Positions 1 through 7,407 of a DNA stretch of 9,851 nucleotides are shown in pieces. The notes beneath the pieces were generated by a model. The model worked only from the letters and a program-made list of their open reading frames with translations, searched no databases and was not told the origin of the DNA. Both the position numbers and the translations under genes were made by a program. Where the stretch lies: NCBI GenBank assembly GCA_023264075.1, contig JALQTG010000041.1:1-9851 (forward strand), read 5' to 3'. The DNA comes from Crocinitomicaceae bacterium. Its GTDB lineage: Bacteria > Bacteroidota > Bacteroidia > Flavobacteriales_D > Crocinitomicaceae. The first letter of the stretch is position 1. Every line of letters begins with the position of its first letter.

Positions 1-1857
1 GAACCAATCGTGTATTTCGAAATTGCAGAATTGTATAGAAAACTCGGGGAGTACGAAAAAGCAAAAACTAATTATCAGTCCTTTCTTGAATTAGTTCCTC
101 TTGACAAGCGCGCAGAAAATGCATTGGCAAGTATGAACAAGGCAATTGTATTGAAAGATAACAGAACTCGTTTTTCTGTAAAAAATGAATTCAAAGTAAA
201 TTCGGACAACATTGATATGGCTCCTGCAATTGCAGACCGAAAAGGAAATGTGATTGTATTCGGTTCGACACGTAAAGCACCAGTGGGTGGAGGGATAGAT
301 CCAGTAATTGGTGAGCCTTATTTTAACATCTGGCAGGCTGAGTTTGATAAAAAGGGAAACTGGACAGAGCCTGTTCTATTTGCAAGTGGTGATAGCATAA
401 ATACTGAATACAATGAGGGGACAATGGCTTTTGACGGTCGTTTCAAAAAAATGTTTTTTACAAGATGCCCAAATGAGAAAAAAAGAAATTTAGGGTGCCA
501 AATATGGATAAGTAATGCAAAAGGAAAGGCATGGGAAATTCCATCTCGTCTTGAATTTCAAAGAGCTGAAAACAAACCTTCAGTTTCTGACTCAATAAGT
601 ATTGGGCATCCCTGTCCAAGTGAGGATGGAATGACGTTGATTTTTGCTAGTGACATGCCTGGTGGTATCGGGGGTATGGATTTGTGGATGACTACCTACA
701 AAAAGAAAGAGGATGTTTGGACAACTCCAGTTAACCTTGGTCCAGAGATTAATACTCTTGGTGACGAATTATTCCCAACTTTCGGGTTGAATGGTGATTT
801 ATTGTACTCCTCAAACGGTCTTTCTGGTCTTGGAGGATTGGATATTTTTCGCGCTGCAAAACAAGGGGATTCGGATAAGTGGTCCTCACCAATCAATCTA
901 GGGACTCCTCTAAATTCAGATAAAGATGATTTTCATCTGCTTGAAATAGACAAAAGAAATGGTTATTTCTCATCGAACAGAAATGGAGCGAAAGGCGTGA
1001 AGAACTTAGACGACTTATGGTCATATAACTTGCCTCCAAACTTGTTCGATTTGAAAGTCATTGTTAGTGAAGTAGGTTCAACTGAGAAAATTGATGGTGT
1101 AACAGTTGAAGTTACTCAAAAAGGTGGAGGAACGTTCAAAGGGGTCACAAATTCTCAAGGAACGGTTTTCTGGGATAAACAACCAAATGGCGATCGATTT
1201 ATCAATGAAGAAGCTGAATACTCCATTCGTTTAGGTATTAAGGATGGATATCACGAGAATTTAGATTCGGAGACTTTTACAACTGTAGGACTTGAATTTG
1301 ATCAAAACTTTATCATTGAAATGGGTCTTTTGGCTAAAAAACCGATTGTACTTCCTGAAGTTCGCTACGATTTGGGTTCTGCGGTCCTTCAGATTATTGA
1401 GGGACAAATTAACTCTAAAGACTCCCTGAACTATGTATATGAATTACTGCAAGAATATCCTGGAATGGTATTAAAACTATTGTCGCACACAGATTCACGT
1501 GGCTCGGCTAAATCGAATGAAGATCTTGCTCAACGTCGTGCTCAATCATGTGTAGATTATCTTGTTCAAGAAAAAGGAGTTAATCCAAGTCGTTTGGTAG
1601 CTGTTGGGAAAGGTGAGAATTCACCAAGAACAATTTACAAAGTGGGGGATGCCTACCGTGTTAAGAAGCCAGCAGGCGATGTCGAGTTTGAGGAGGTTTT
1701 ATTGACTGAAAAATTCATCAATCAGTTTCAAGGTTCAAACAAAGAGTTGTTTGAACAACTTCATCAGTACAACCGTCGTACAGAAGCGGAAGTGGTGCGA
1801 ATGGATTGGACGGCTCCAGTTGAAGTTGCTCCTGCTCAACAAGAGGGAGGTGAATAA
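1..1857 (+). CDS. PorE-like envelope protein: TPR, five-bladed propeller, CRD-like and OmpA domains (5' partial)
   Basis: The frame is open from base 1, so the gene starts upstream; the in-frame GTG at base 10 lies inside a TPR helix pair and is not a credible start. 618 codons are visible. Numbering from base 1, the domains are: the end of a TPR (about 1-48, LYRKLGEYEKAKTNY); five PD40-type propeller blades (about 66-345) with recurring 'lFaSdmpGGiGGmDlW' motifs; a beta-sandwich like carboxypeptidase regulatory domains (about 350-440); and an OmpA C-terminal domain (about 451-600). The OmpA part has HTDSRGS (D498) and AQRRA, with R513 fifteen residues after D498, the spacing known for peptidoglycan binding. 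It also has the usual Bacteroidota insertion ending HQYNRRTE. This domain order matches PorE (PG1058) of the Porphyromonas gingivalis type IX secretion system, which binds peptidoglycan in the periplasm. Flavobacteria carry several paralogues of this shape, so orthology is not established. A terminator follows directly. Confidence 0.9.
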   Translation, partial: EPIVYFEIAELYRKLGEYEKAKTNYQSFLELVPLDKRAENALASMNKAIVLKDNRTRFSVKNEFKVNSDNIDMAPAIADRKGNVIVFGSTRKAPVGGGIDPVIGEPYFNIWQAEFDKKGNWTEPVLFASGDSINTEYNEGTMAFDGRFKKMFFTRCPNEKKRNLGCQIWISNAKGKAWEIPSRLEFQRAENKPSVSDSISIGHPCPSEDGMTLIFASDMPGGIGGMDLWMTTYKKKEDVWTTPVNLGPEINTLGDELFPTFGLNGDLLYSSNGLSGLGGLDIFRAAKQGDSDKWSSPINLGTPLNSDKDDFHLLEIDKRNGYFSSNRNGAKGVKNLDDLWSYNLPPNLFDLKVIVSEVGSTEKIDGVTVEVTQKGGGTFKGVTNSQGTVFWDKQPNGDRFINEEAEYSIRLGIKDGYHENLDSETFTTVGLEFDQNFIIEMGLLAKKPIVLPEVRYDLGSAVLQIIEGQINSKDSLNYVYELLQEYPGMVLKLLSHTDSRGSAKSNEDLAQRRAQSCVDYLVQEKGVNPSRLVAVGKGENSPRTIYKVGDAYRVKKPAGDVEFEEVLLTEKFINQFQGSNKELFEQLHQYNRRTEAEVVRMDWTAPVEVAPAQQEGGE

Positions 1858-1872
1858 GAGATATTAGAGACT

Positions 1873-1904
1873 AAAAAAGGCAATCAACACGATTGCCTTT
1901 TTTT
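1873..1904. terminator. Bidirectional intrinsic terminator between convergent genes
   Basis: A perfect 13-bp inverted repeat (AAAAAAGGCAATC at 1873-1885, GATTGCCTTTTTT at 1891-1903) encloses a 5-base loop AACAC. The 7-bp GGCAATC core is followed by a T-run on both strands. It sits 15 bases after the stop of the plus-strand PorE-like gene and 28 bases after the stop of the minus-strand hydrolase, so it can end both transcripts. Confidence 0.9.
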
Positions 1905-1931
1905 ATGGATGAATATTTAAGAAAATTGTTG

Positions 1932-2693
1932 CTAACGAACACAGAATCCTAGCACTTCCTCTATGAACTCTTCAGGAGCCTCGGCATGAATCCAATGCCC
2001 CGCGCGCTCAATGGTATGTATTTCCGCAATAGGAAAGTATGTTAGAATTTGACCCTCGTCTTCCTCAAGGATATAATTAGATTGTCCTCCGCGCATAAAC
2101 AAAGTTTCAGTAAATACCTCCTTAAATGGTAGGGCGCTCACAATAACTGGCATTTCCTTCTCTAGAACAGGGATGTTAATTCGCCAACCTAGTTGTCCTT
2201 TTTCAACCCAATAAAGGTTTTTTAATAGAAACTGTCGAATACTATAGTTTTCAATATAGTTTTTCAGTTGTTCGTCCGCACCAGAACGGGTCGTTACCTC
2301 ATTCAAATTGATCGCATTGAGCCCTTCGAGTATTCGGTCATGATGTATTGGGTAGGATTTTACTCCCATGTCCACGACTATCAATTTTTCCACGATTGCT
2401 TCATGTTGCTGGGTGTAAAGCATCGCTGTCTTTCCACCCATCGAATGGCCCATAAGAATAATGTCTGTTAGGTTTTCTTTCACTATAAGCTCGTGCAAGT
2501 CATCAGCCATTAATTCATAGCTGAATTCATCACTCCTAGGAGAATGACCATGATTGCGCTGATCGACAAGGTAGACGCAGAAATAATCTGATAGTTTTTT
2601 GGCATGTGTCAACCAGTTGTCAGAAGAGCCGAATAGTCCATGTAGGATAATCAATGGCTTACCCTTACCAAAGGTCTTGTAATACAACTCCAT
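1932..2693 (-). CDS. Alpha/beta-fold hydrolase, YbfF-like esterase
   Basis: A 253-residue alpha/beta hydrolase, full length for the YbfF group of small cytoplasmic esterases. Visible motifs are the oxyanion-hole segment HGLFG (18-22) followed by SSDNW; DQRNHGHSPRS (44-54); the nucleophile elbow GHSMGG (82-87) with Ser84; a likely acid Asp108 in VVDMG; and the catalytic histidine His233 in RAGHWIHAEAPEEF. No signal peptide is present. The ATG overlaps the pdxJ stop by one base (TAATG), so the gene is the second member of a pdxJ operon and is probably translated by coupling. The fold and catalytic residues are clear. The natural substrate is not: YbfF relatives hydrolyse short acyl esters and acyl-CoA-like compounds, and a role in vitamin B6 metabolism cannot be deduced from adjacency alone. 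Confidence 0.9.
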   Translation of the reverse strand: MELYYKTFGKGKPLIILHGLFGSSDNWLTHAKKLSDYFCVYLVDQRNHGHSPRSDEFSYELMADDLHELIVKENLTDIILMGHSMGGKTAMLYTQQHEAIVEKLIVVDMGVKSYPIHHDRILEGLNAINLNEVTTRSGADEQLKNYIENYSIRQFLLKNLYWVEKGQLGWRINIPVLEKEMPVIVSALPFKEVFTETLFMRGGQSNYILEEDEGQILTYFPIAEIHTIERAGHWIHAEAPEEFIEEVLGFCVR

Positions 2694-3406
2694 TATTCTA
2701 ATCGTTTTTTATACATCCTTACTGTGTTTTCTAATCCAAGATAAAGTGCATCAGATACGAGTGCGTGACCGATGCTGACTTCTTTAAGAAATGGAATACC
2801 AGCTTTGAAATAGGCGAGGTTTTCTAAACTTAAATCGTGTCCAGCGTTTATGCCTAAGCCAAGTTCTCTGGCACGATTTGCAGCAGTCACGTAGGGTCGA
2901 ATAGCATTTTCTTTGTCTTCAGGAAACTGTTCTGCGTAAGGTCCAGTGTATAATTCGATACGGTCAACCCCGACCAGTGCTGCTCCTTCAATATTGGATA
3001 AATCGGTATCGACAAAAATAGATGAGCGGACTCCTAATGAGCGCAATTCATTGCAAATTTCAGTTAGCATCGAAGCATGTTTTTTCGTATCCCATCCGGC
3101 ATTTGAGGTAATTACATGTGGAGGGTCGGGAACCAGGGTAGCTTGTTCAGGTTTTACATCTTTAATCAACGCCATGAAGCGCGCATCCGGATATCCTTCA
3201 ATGTTATATTCAGTTGTCACAACGTATTTAAGGTCGTACACATCCTGCGTGGTGATGTGTCGTTCATCTGGTCTTGGGTGAACCGTTATCCCGTCCGCGC
3301 CAAATCGTTCACAATCAGCCGCAACTTTACATACATTTGGAGTGTTGCCTCCACGTGCATTCCGTAGGGTTCCTATTTTATTTACATTGACACTTAATTT
3401 CGTCAT
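2693..3406 (-). CDS. pdxJ: Pyridoxine 5'-phosphate synthase PdxJ
   Basis: PdxJ condenses 1-deoxy-D-xylulose 5-phosphate with 3-amino-2-oxopropyl phosphate to give pyridoxine 5'-phosphate, the ring-closing step of DXP-dependent vitamin B6 synthesis, in the cytosol. The 237-residue product starts MTKLSVNVNKIGTLRNARGG, matching the family N-terminus. Key motifs are TVHPRPDERHI (41-51, with His43 and His50), Glu70 in YNIEGYP, NAGHDL with His190, and the phosphate-binding EVSIGHALVSDAL near the C-terminus. Length is normal. The frame stays open to an ATG ending at base 3448, which would add 14 residues, but homology places the start at 3406. The gene is first in an operon with the downstream hydrolase and divergent from the CBS/nadK operon. 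No PdxA is visible here. Confidence 0.96.
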   Translation of the reverse strand: MTKLSVNVNKIGTLRNARGGNTPNVCKVAADCERFGADGITVHPRPDERHITTQDVYDLKYVVTTEYNIEGYPDARFMALIKDVKPEQATLVPDPPHVITSNAGWDTKKHASMLTEICNELRSLGVRSSIFVDTDLSNIEGAALVGVDRIELYTGPYAEQFPEDKENAIRPYVTAANRARELGLGINAGHDLSLENLAYFKAGIPFLKEVSIGHALVSDALYLGLENTVRMYKKRLE

Positions 3407-3429
3407 TTGATGTACTATTTTTGTTGTTA

Positions 3430-3437
3430 CAAAGTTA
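3430..3437 (-). promoter_or_regulatory. Candidate -7 element for the pdxJ operon
   Basis: Read on the minus strand this is TAACTTTG, an exact match to the Bacteroidota -7 consensus TAnnTTTG, 23 bases before the pdxJ ATG. No TTG -33 element is found at the usual spacing, so the call rests on the -7 match and position only. The 69-base intergenic region must also hold the promoter of the divergent CBS/nadK operon; a TATTTTTG at 3416-3423 on the plus strand is a weaker candidate for that. Confidence 0.4.
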
Positions 3438-3475
3438 TACAGTTTCACGTAGAATTACTACTTTGGTCGAAGACA

Positions 3476-4138
3476 ATGATAGCGATTGAACTAATATCTG
3501 AAGAAATCCCCCCGTTGAAACATACGGATAGTGGGGACTTGGCTTTGCAGTGGATGGAGGAATTTAAGGTGAAGCATTTACCGGTCATGAAATTTGACAA
3601 CTTTGTCGGATTATTGTCGGAAGATGATGTTTTAGATAAAAATGATTCTTCCAAAACATTACACGAGTTATTCGATCATTTGCCTCGACCATACGTCTTT
3701 GGTAGTTCTCACGTTTACGAGGTACTCGCTAAGGTTTCTGATGAGCACATCACAGTTCTTCCTGTGCTGGATAATGAAGAGAATTATTTAGGTTGTATTT
3801 CCGTGATTGAGCTCATGCAGCGCATCGCGAATACAGGGAGTATCAAAGAAGTAGGTGGGATAATCGTTCTTGAAATTAATGAATTAGACTATTCGCTTGC
3901 GCATATCGCCCAAATTGTTGAAAGTGAAAACGCAAAGGTGTTGAGTAGTTTTATAACTTCGCATCCCAACTCTAAAAAGTTAGAACTTACACTGAAAATC
4001 AATCAAATTGAATTATCGAGAATTATTCGTTCGTTCGAACGCTATGATTATATTGTAAAAGCATCTTTTCAGAAGAGTGATTATCAGGAAGATCTTAAAA
4101 ATAGGTACGACGAATTAATGAAGTACCTAAACATCTAA
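3476..4138 (+). CDS. CBS-pair protein with C-terminal ACT-like domain
   Basis: A 220-residue cytosolic protein. Residues 1-58 and about 70-120 form two CBS motifs (for example VKHLPVMKFDNFVGLLSEDDVLD and ITVLPVLDNEENYLGCISVIEL). Residues 127-200 look like an ACT-type ferredoxin fold (GGIIVLEINELDYSLAHIAQ, then LTLKINQIELSRIIRSFERY). The layout resembles AcuB-like proteins. CBS pairs commonly bind adenine nucleotides (AMP, ATP, SAM, NAD), and ACT domains bind small ligands and regulate enzymes, so this is probably a ligand sensor rather than an enzyme. The frame is open further upstream to a TTG at 3407, but ATG 3476 (MIAIELISEE) fits the family and leaves room for a promoter. It ends three bases before nadK, implying co-transcription and perhaps a regulatory link. 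The target is unknown. Confidence 0.85.
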   Translation: MIAIELISEEIPPLKHTDSGDLALQWMEEFKVKHLPVMKFDNFVGLLSEDDVLDKNDSSKTLHELFDHLPRPYVFGSSHVYEVLAKVSDEHITVLPVLDNEENYLGCISVIELMQRIANTGSIKEVGGIIVLEINELDYSLAHIAQIVESENAKVLSSFITSHPNSKKLELTLKINQIELSRIIRSFERYDYIVKASFQKSDYQEDLKNRYDELMKYLNI

Positions 4139-4141
4139 TCC

Positions 4142-5026
4142 ATGAATGTAGCTATATATTGTAGAAAGCTTGTTAAAAAAGATGAGCCCTTTTTGCGTCA
4201 ATTTTTTGAGCACTTGGAAAGATTGGGATGGAATGCTGTTATAGAATCTGATTTTCGCAAGCAGCTTATCGAAAGAATAGGACTTGGTATAAAGTCAGAT
4301 GAGTTTAGCAGTTACAAGGATCTAAGCACGGGGATTGATTTAGCCATTTCTATTGGTGGGGATGGAACATTTCTAAAAATGGTAAGTTTTATCCGTTCCA
4401 GTGGGATTCCCGTGATGGGAATAAATACTGGGCGTCTAGGTTTTTTGGCGAATACCCCCGTTGAGCATTTAGAACGCACGCTCGACATGGTAATCAAGAA
4501 GGAATATGTTTTTCAAAAACGTTCTCTGCTTCGGGTAGAAACGGAAGAGGATATTTTTGGTGAAGATAAGTTTGCATTTAACGAATTAGCTGTGCATAAG
4601 AAGGATACTTCATCGATGATTACAGTTCACGCCAGTCTTGATGGTAAATATTTAAATTCATACTGGGCCGATGGATTAATAGCATCTACCCCAACTGGTT
4701 CGACGGCCTATTCATTGAGTTGTGGGGGGGCTATAATTACACCTGGTTGTGCAGTTCATATACTTACTCCCATTGCACCACATAACCTAAATGTTCGTCC
4801 AGTTGTAGTTCCTGATCACATGCCGATTGAATTGACAGTAGAAGGTAGGGATCGTAAATATTTGCTTACACTCGACTCTCATTCCAAAGCGGTTAAGAAT
4901 GGTACCATGGTTACTTTACACAAGGCAGATTTCATGATTAATGTAATCAAATTTGAAGAGAATAATTTCCTCGATACCATTCGGAATAAAATGATGTGGG
5001 GCCTCGATAAACGGAATGAATACTAA
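4142..5026 (+). CDS. nadK: NAD kinase
   Basis: NAD kinase phosphorylates NAD to NADP in the cytosol using ATP or polyphosphate, the only de novo route to NADP. The 294-residue product has normal length for the family. It shows the diagnostic GGDG (72-75, catalytic Asp74) in ISIGGDGTFLK, NTGRLGFLA (96-103), the NE pair at 147-148 in FNELAVHK, and the glycine/threonine-rich DGLIASTPTGSTAYSLSCGGA (178-197). The C-terminal domain LTLDSHSKAVKNGTMVTLHKA is also typical. ATG 4142 follows the CBS gene stop after three bases, and the PorG-like gene follows closely, so it is the middle gene of an operon. A run of seven G at 4724-4730 encodes the conserved Gly195-Gly196 and keeps the frame intact. Confidence 0.97.
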   Translation: MNVAIYCRKLVKKDEPFLRQFFEHLERLGWNAVIESDFRKQLIERIGLGIKSDEFSSYKDLSTGIDLAISIGGDGTFLKMVSFIRSSGIPVMGINTGRLGFLANTPVEHLERTLDMVIKKEYVFQKRSLLRVETEEDIFGEDKFAFNELAVHKKDTSSMITVHASLDGKYLNSYWADGLIASTPTGSTAYSLSCGGAIITPGCAVHILTPIAPHNLNVRPVVVPDHMPIELTVEGRDRKYLLTLDSHSKAVKNGTMVTLHKADFMINVIKFEENNFLDTIRNKMMWGLDKRNEY

Positions 5027-5053
5027 AAAATGTTTTTTTACGTTGTGATACCA

Positions 5054-5875
5054 ATGAATAGAGTCGTTTTATATTTTTTTGTCACCCTTTTTGCTTTTAG
5101 TGTGTTTGGGCAGAGCGAAAATTTTCGTTCGCTATCAGCTTTAGGAATGACCGGGGGAGGTTCTTACTATATCGGAGATTTGAATCAATACGGACATTTT
5201 AAAAACACCAATTTATCAGGGGGATTGATTTATCGTTACTATGTAAATTCGCGTCTTGAGTTGCGGGCAAACTTCACCTATGCTCATGTGAATGCTGATG
5301 ATGCGGATTCAGATATTGGTATTCATCAATCGAGAAATTTGTCTTTTCAATCGGATATTTGGGAGTTAGGAAGTGGAATTGAATTCAATTACCTAAATTA
5401 TAAACTTGGGGATATGAAGTACTTTTTTACGCCCTACATGTTCATCGAACTGGGGGTGTCACGAATCAATCCTCAAGCAGAATACAATGGAGAGTTAATC
5501 GACCTTCAACCTCTAGGGACAGAAGGTCAAGGAAGTTCATTGAATAATAAATCCCCCTATTCATTGACTCAGATGGTCATACCATTTGGTGTCGGATTTA
5601 AAATTAATATCTCGAAGAGAATAGCTTTTTCCGTAGAATATGGATTGCGAAAGATGTTTACTGATTACTTGGATGATGTCGGTGGTAGTTATGTAAATAC
5701 AGATGAATTGCTGGTGGAAAATGGAAACTTGGCAGTGCAATTAGCAGATAGAAGCCTTGGTGAAACACGCGCTTACGGACCTAGAGGGAATAGTGCTACC
5801 AAAGATTGGTATAGTACCTTTGGTGCCGCATTGTCCTTCTCTCTGGGTAAACCGGGAAAATGTTTTTACCACTAG
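5054..5875 (+). CDS. PorG-like outer-membrane beta-barrel protein (DUF6089)
   Basis: The 273-residue product begins with a signal peptide (MNRVVLYFFVTLFAFSVFG, probable cleavage before Gln20). The mature part is rich in alternating aromatic/hydrophobic strands typical of a small outer-membrane barrel. Family signs are GGSYYIGDLNQYGHF (35-49), FTPYMFIELGV (125-134) and EYGLRKMFTDYLDDVGGSYV (195-214), with a conserved late cysteine (Cys270). These fit DUF6089, the family of PorG, an outer-membrane protein that anchors the PorK/PorN ring of the type IX secretion system. An ATG at 5030 would add eight residues and leave the same three-base gap as at the CBS/nadK junction; 5054 is preferred because it starts the signal peptide cleanly. 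It is last in the CBS/nadK operon and is met tail to tail by the next gene with only 10 bases between stops. Confidence 0.85.
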   Translation: MNRVVLYFFVTLFAFSVFGQSENFRSLSALGMTGGGSYYIGDLNQYGHFKNTNLSGGLIYRYYVNSRLELRANFTYAHVNADDADSDIGIHQSRNLSFQSDIWELGSGIEFNYLNYKLGDMKYFFTPYMFIELGVSRINPQAEYNGELIDLQPLGTEGQGSSLNNKSPYSLTQMVIPFGVGFKINISKRIAFSVEYGLRKMFTDYLDDVGGSYVNTDELLVENGNLAVQLADRSLGETRAYGPRGNSATKDWYSTFGAALSFSLGKPGKCFYH

Positions 5876-5885
5876 GATCCACATG

Positions 5886-6407
5886 TTATTTGTAAATGAT
5901 GGTTCCTTTGGAATTGTCACCGATATTACCTGTAATTTCACTTCCAACTACTTCAAATAATGGATTCAGTTGAATATCATGTTTGACATAGTTATAAATT
6001 CCTGAATCTAATTTGATGTTGGCCCAGAAAACCACAGTGTAATGGGTTACTTTTGGAGTAAAATTAAGTAGTGCAATTTGTGACTCTTCTTTTCGCTGCT
6101 CCAAGTCTTTCAGTGTTGTGCTATATTCTTCTTCAGAGCCTGTGTATGTTCCTTTTTCCTTGGAAGTAACCAGTCGCTTAATACTTTTTTCAATAGAACC
6201 AGTTCGGAGTGAGGCAATGATGTATTCATCTGTGTAGTGTGCTGTGAAGTTTTCGAAGCGGGGTTCGTCATACTTGAAAAAGGTGGTGTCAGCCCATTCT
6301 TTTACTGAACGTATAATAATAGCTTTATCCGAATTGTTAGGTTCAGATACTTGGCCAAAAGTACTATTCGATAATAGAAATAACAATGCAGCGGTAATAA
6401 GTTTCAT
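5886..6407 (-). CDS. Small exported protein of unknown function
   Basis: I do not recognise this family. The 173-residue product has a signal peptide (MKLITAALLFLLSNSTFG, probable cleavage before Gln19) and no cysteine in the lipobox position, so it is probably soluble in the periplasm or secreted. The mature region is polar and mixed alpha/beta, with a lysine/glutamate-rich helical stretch (about 68-112) and a strand-like second half (THYTVVFWANIKLDSGIYNYVKHDIQLNP). The alternating strands after a helical start could suit an NTF2-like or similar compact fold, but this is only an impression. It starts four bases after the stop of the lipoprotein gene, so the two are co-transcribed, lipoprotein first. 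No terminator hairpin is visible in the 10 bases between its stop and that of the convergent PorG-like gene. Confidence 0.8.
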   Translation of the reverse strand: MKLITAALLFLLSNSTFGQVSEPNNSDKAIIIRSVKEWADTTFFKYDEPRFENFTAHYTDEYIIASLRTGSIEKSIKRLVTSKEKGTYTGSEEEYSTTLKDLEQRKEESQIALLNFTPKVTHYTVVFWANIKLDSGIYNYVKHDIQLNPLFEVVGSEITGNIGDNSKGTIIYK

Positions 6408-6411
6408 ATGT

Positions 6412-7350
6412 TTAGAGATTTTTCGTTTCAGTTAAATTTAAGAGGCGCAAGTAAGGGTCAAATTCTAATATAGAAGTGATAGTTCCTTGAGCGGTTTTGC
6501 TGTCTTTCCAGGTGACAGGGATTTCATACCCTATTACTTGTTTAGCCTGGTTCTCACTAACAATTAATGCGCCAATTTCTTTAATTTCAGTTTCAGGTGA
6601 TTTTTGAGTGATTAATGTACTTGCTATGGATTTAGTTAGTGCGACGTAATCAATTGTATTGATGGTACTAGCCAGGTTCATTAATTGCAATGTATGACGC
6701 AGAAATGGTTCATGCTCATCAGTACCGTATAATTCCATTTCTTTGATCTTGAATAGTCGAATAAAATCTCTTTCTGCAGTTGAGATATATAGCTCTCGTG
6801 GTGTTGTGAAATGCATCTCAAATAAGTAATTTTTGTATTGATTGAAACTTGAACGAGGAATAGAAAAATTGAATTTACGATATACACTAAGTACAGAGTC
6901 CATATGGTCCAAATAAAAGATTTCTGATCGTATGGTATGGTATTGATCTCCGCGAACACAATAAACATGCTCTTTTTCGTAGCGAATTTCATCCATTTGT
7001 TGTCGCGCAGCGATTTGGTTTTCTTCAATGTAAAGTTCAAGATTAGATATGATTATTTCGCGTTGTTGGTTTGTGCGAATCAAACTGTCTTTGATGGTAT
7101 AAAGAGAGTCTAACGTATAAAAAATTTGTGGTTTATATACATATAGTTCACCAAAGGCAAGCGATTCGTAAATACCTGCCGAGTCTGAAGACTGTCGAAT
7201 GGAGTGCTGAACATGTTGCTCTATTTTCTTTTCTTGCTGTTGGTGCACTTCTTCGAAGGTGGTTATTGGTTCATAGGGCGTTATACACCCATTAAAAAGG
7301 AACGTCATTCCGAAGAGCAAAATGGATAGAGCAGCTACTTTTATTTTCAT
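6412..7350 (-). CDS. Lipoprotein of unknown function with helical/coiled-coil N-terminal half
   Basis: The 312-residue product begins with a lipoprotein signal (MKIKVAALSILLFGMTFLFNGC); Cys22 is the likely lipidated residue, although the lipobox FNGC is not ideal. The residues after Cys22 (ITPYE) lack the acidic run that exports Bacteroidota lipoproteins to the cell surface, so a periplasm-facing location is more likely. Residues 33-60 and 86-130 are rich in E, Q, K and R with heptad-like spacing, suggesting helices or coiled coil; the rest is mixed alpha/beta and ends in strand-like segments (KQVIGYEIPVTWKDS, GTITSILEFDPYLRLLNL). I recognise no named domain. It is the first gene of a two-gene unit, and a strong terminator separates it from dnaN upstream, so it should have its own promoter in the 57 bases before the ATG; only a near-match (TATATTTT) is seen there. 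Confidence 0.85.
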   Translation of the reverse strand: MKIKVAALSILLFGMTFLFNGCITPYEPITTFEEVHQQQEKKIEQHVQHSIRQSSDSAGIYESLAFGELYVYKPQIFYTLDSLYTIKDSLIRTNQQREIIISNLELYIEENQIAARQQMDEIRYEKEHVYCVRGDQYHTIRSEIFYLDHMDSVLSVYRKFNFSIPRSSFNQYKNYLFEMHFTTPRELYISTAERDFIRLFKIKEMELYGTDEHEPFLRHTLQLMNLASTINTIDYVALTKSIASTLITQKSPETEIKEIGALIVSENQAKQVIGYEIPVTWKDSKTAQGTITSILEFDPYLRLLNLTETKNL

Positions 7351-7407
7351 GCTTAAAGCTACATAAAAATATATCGAAAACTAAGTCGGGGATGCTCTTT
7401 TTGGGCA

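Noticed and set aside
10..12. GTG as the start of the PorE-like gene
   Set aside because: The frame is open to base 1 and the codon lies inside a TPR helix, so the true start is outside the window.
2946..3367. Two overlapping plus-strand open frames inside pdxJ
   Set aside because: Both are antisense to a clear full-length PdxJ and their translations are serine/cysteine-rich without recognisable domains.
4724..4730. Programmed frameshift at the G7 run in nadK
   Set aside because: The zero frame encodes the full conserved NAD kinase to its normal C-terminus, so no shift is needed.
6681..7040. 119-codon minus-strand frame inside the lipoprotein gene
   Set aside because: It is in another frame of a gene with a convincing lipoprotein signal and continuous coding; the translation looks like out-of-frame sequence. 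It was also considered as a sign of a frameshift, but the main frame is unbroken.
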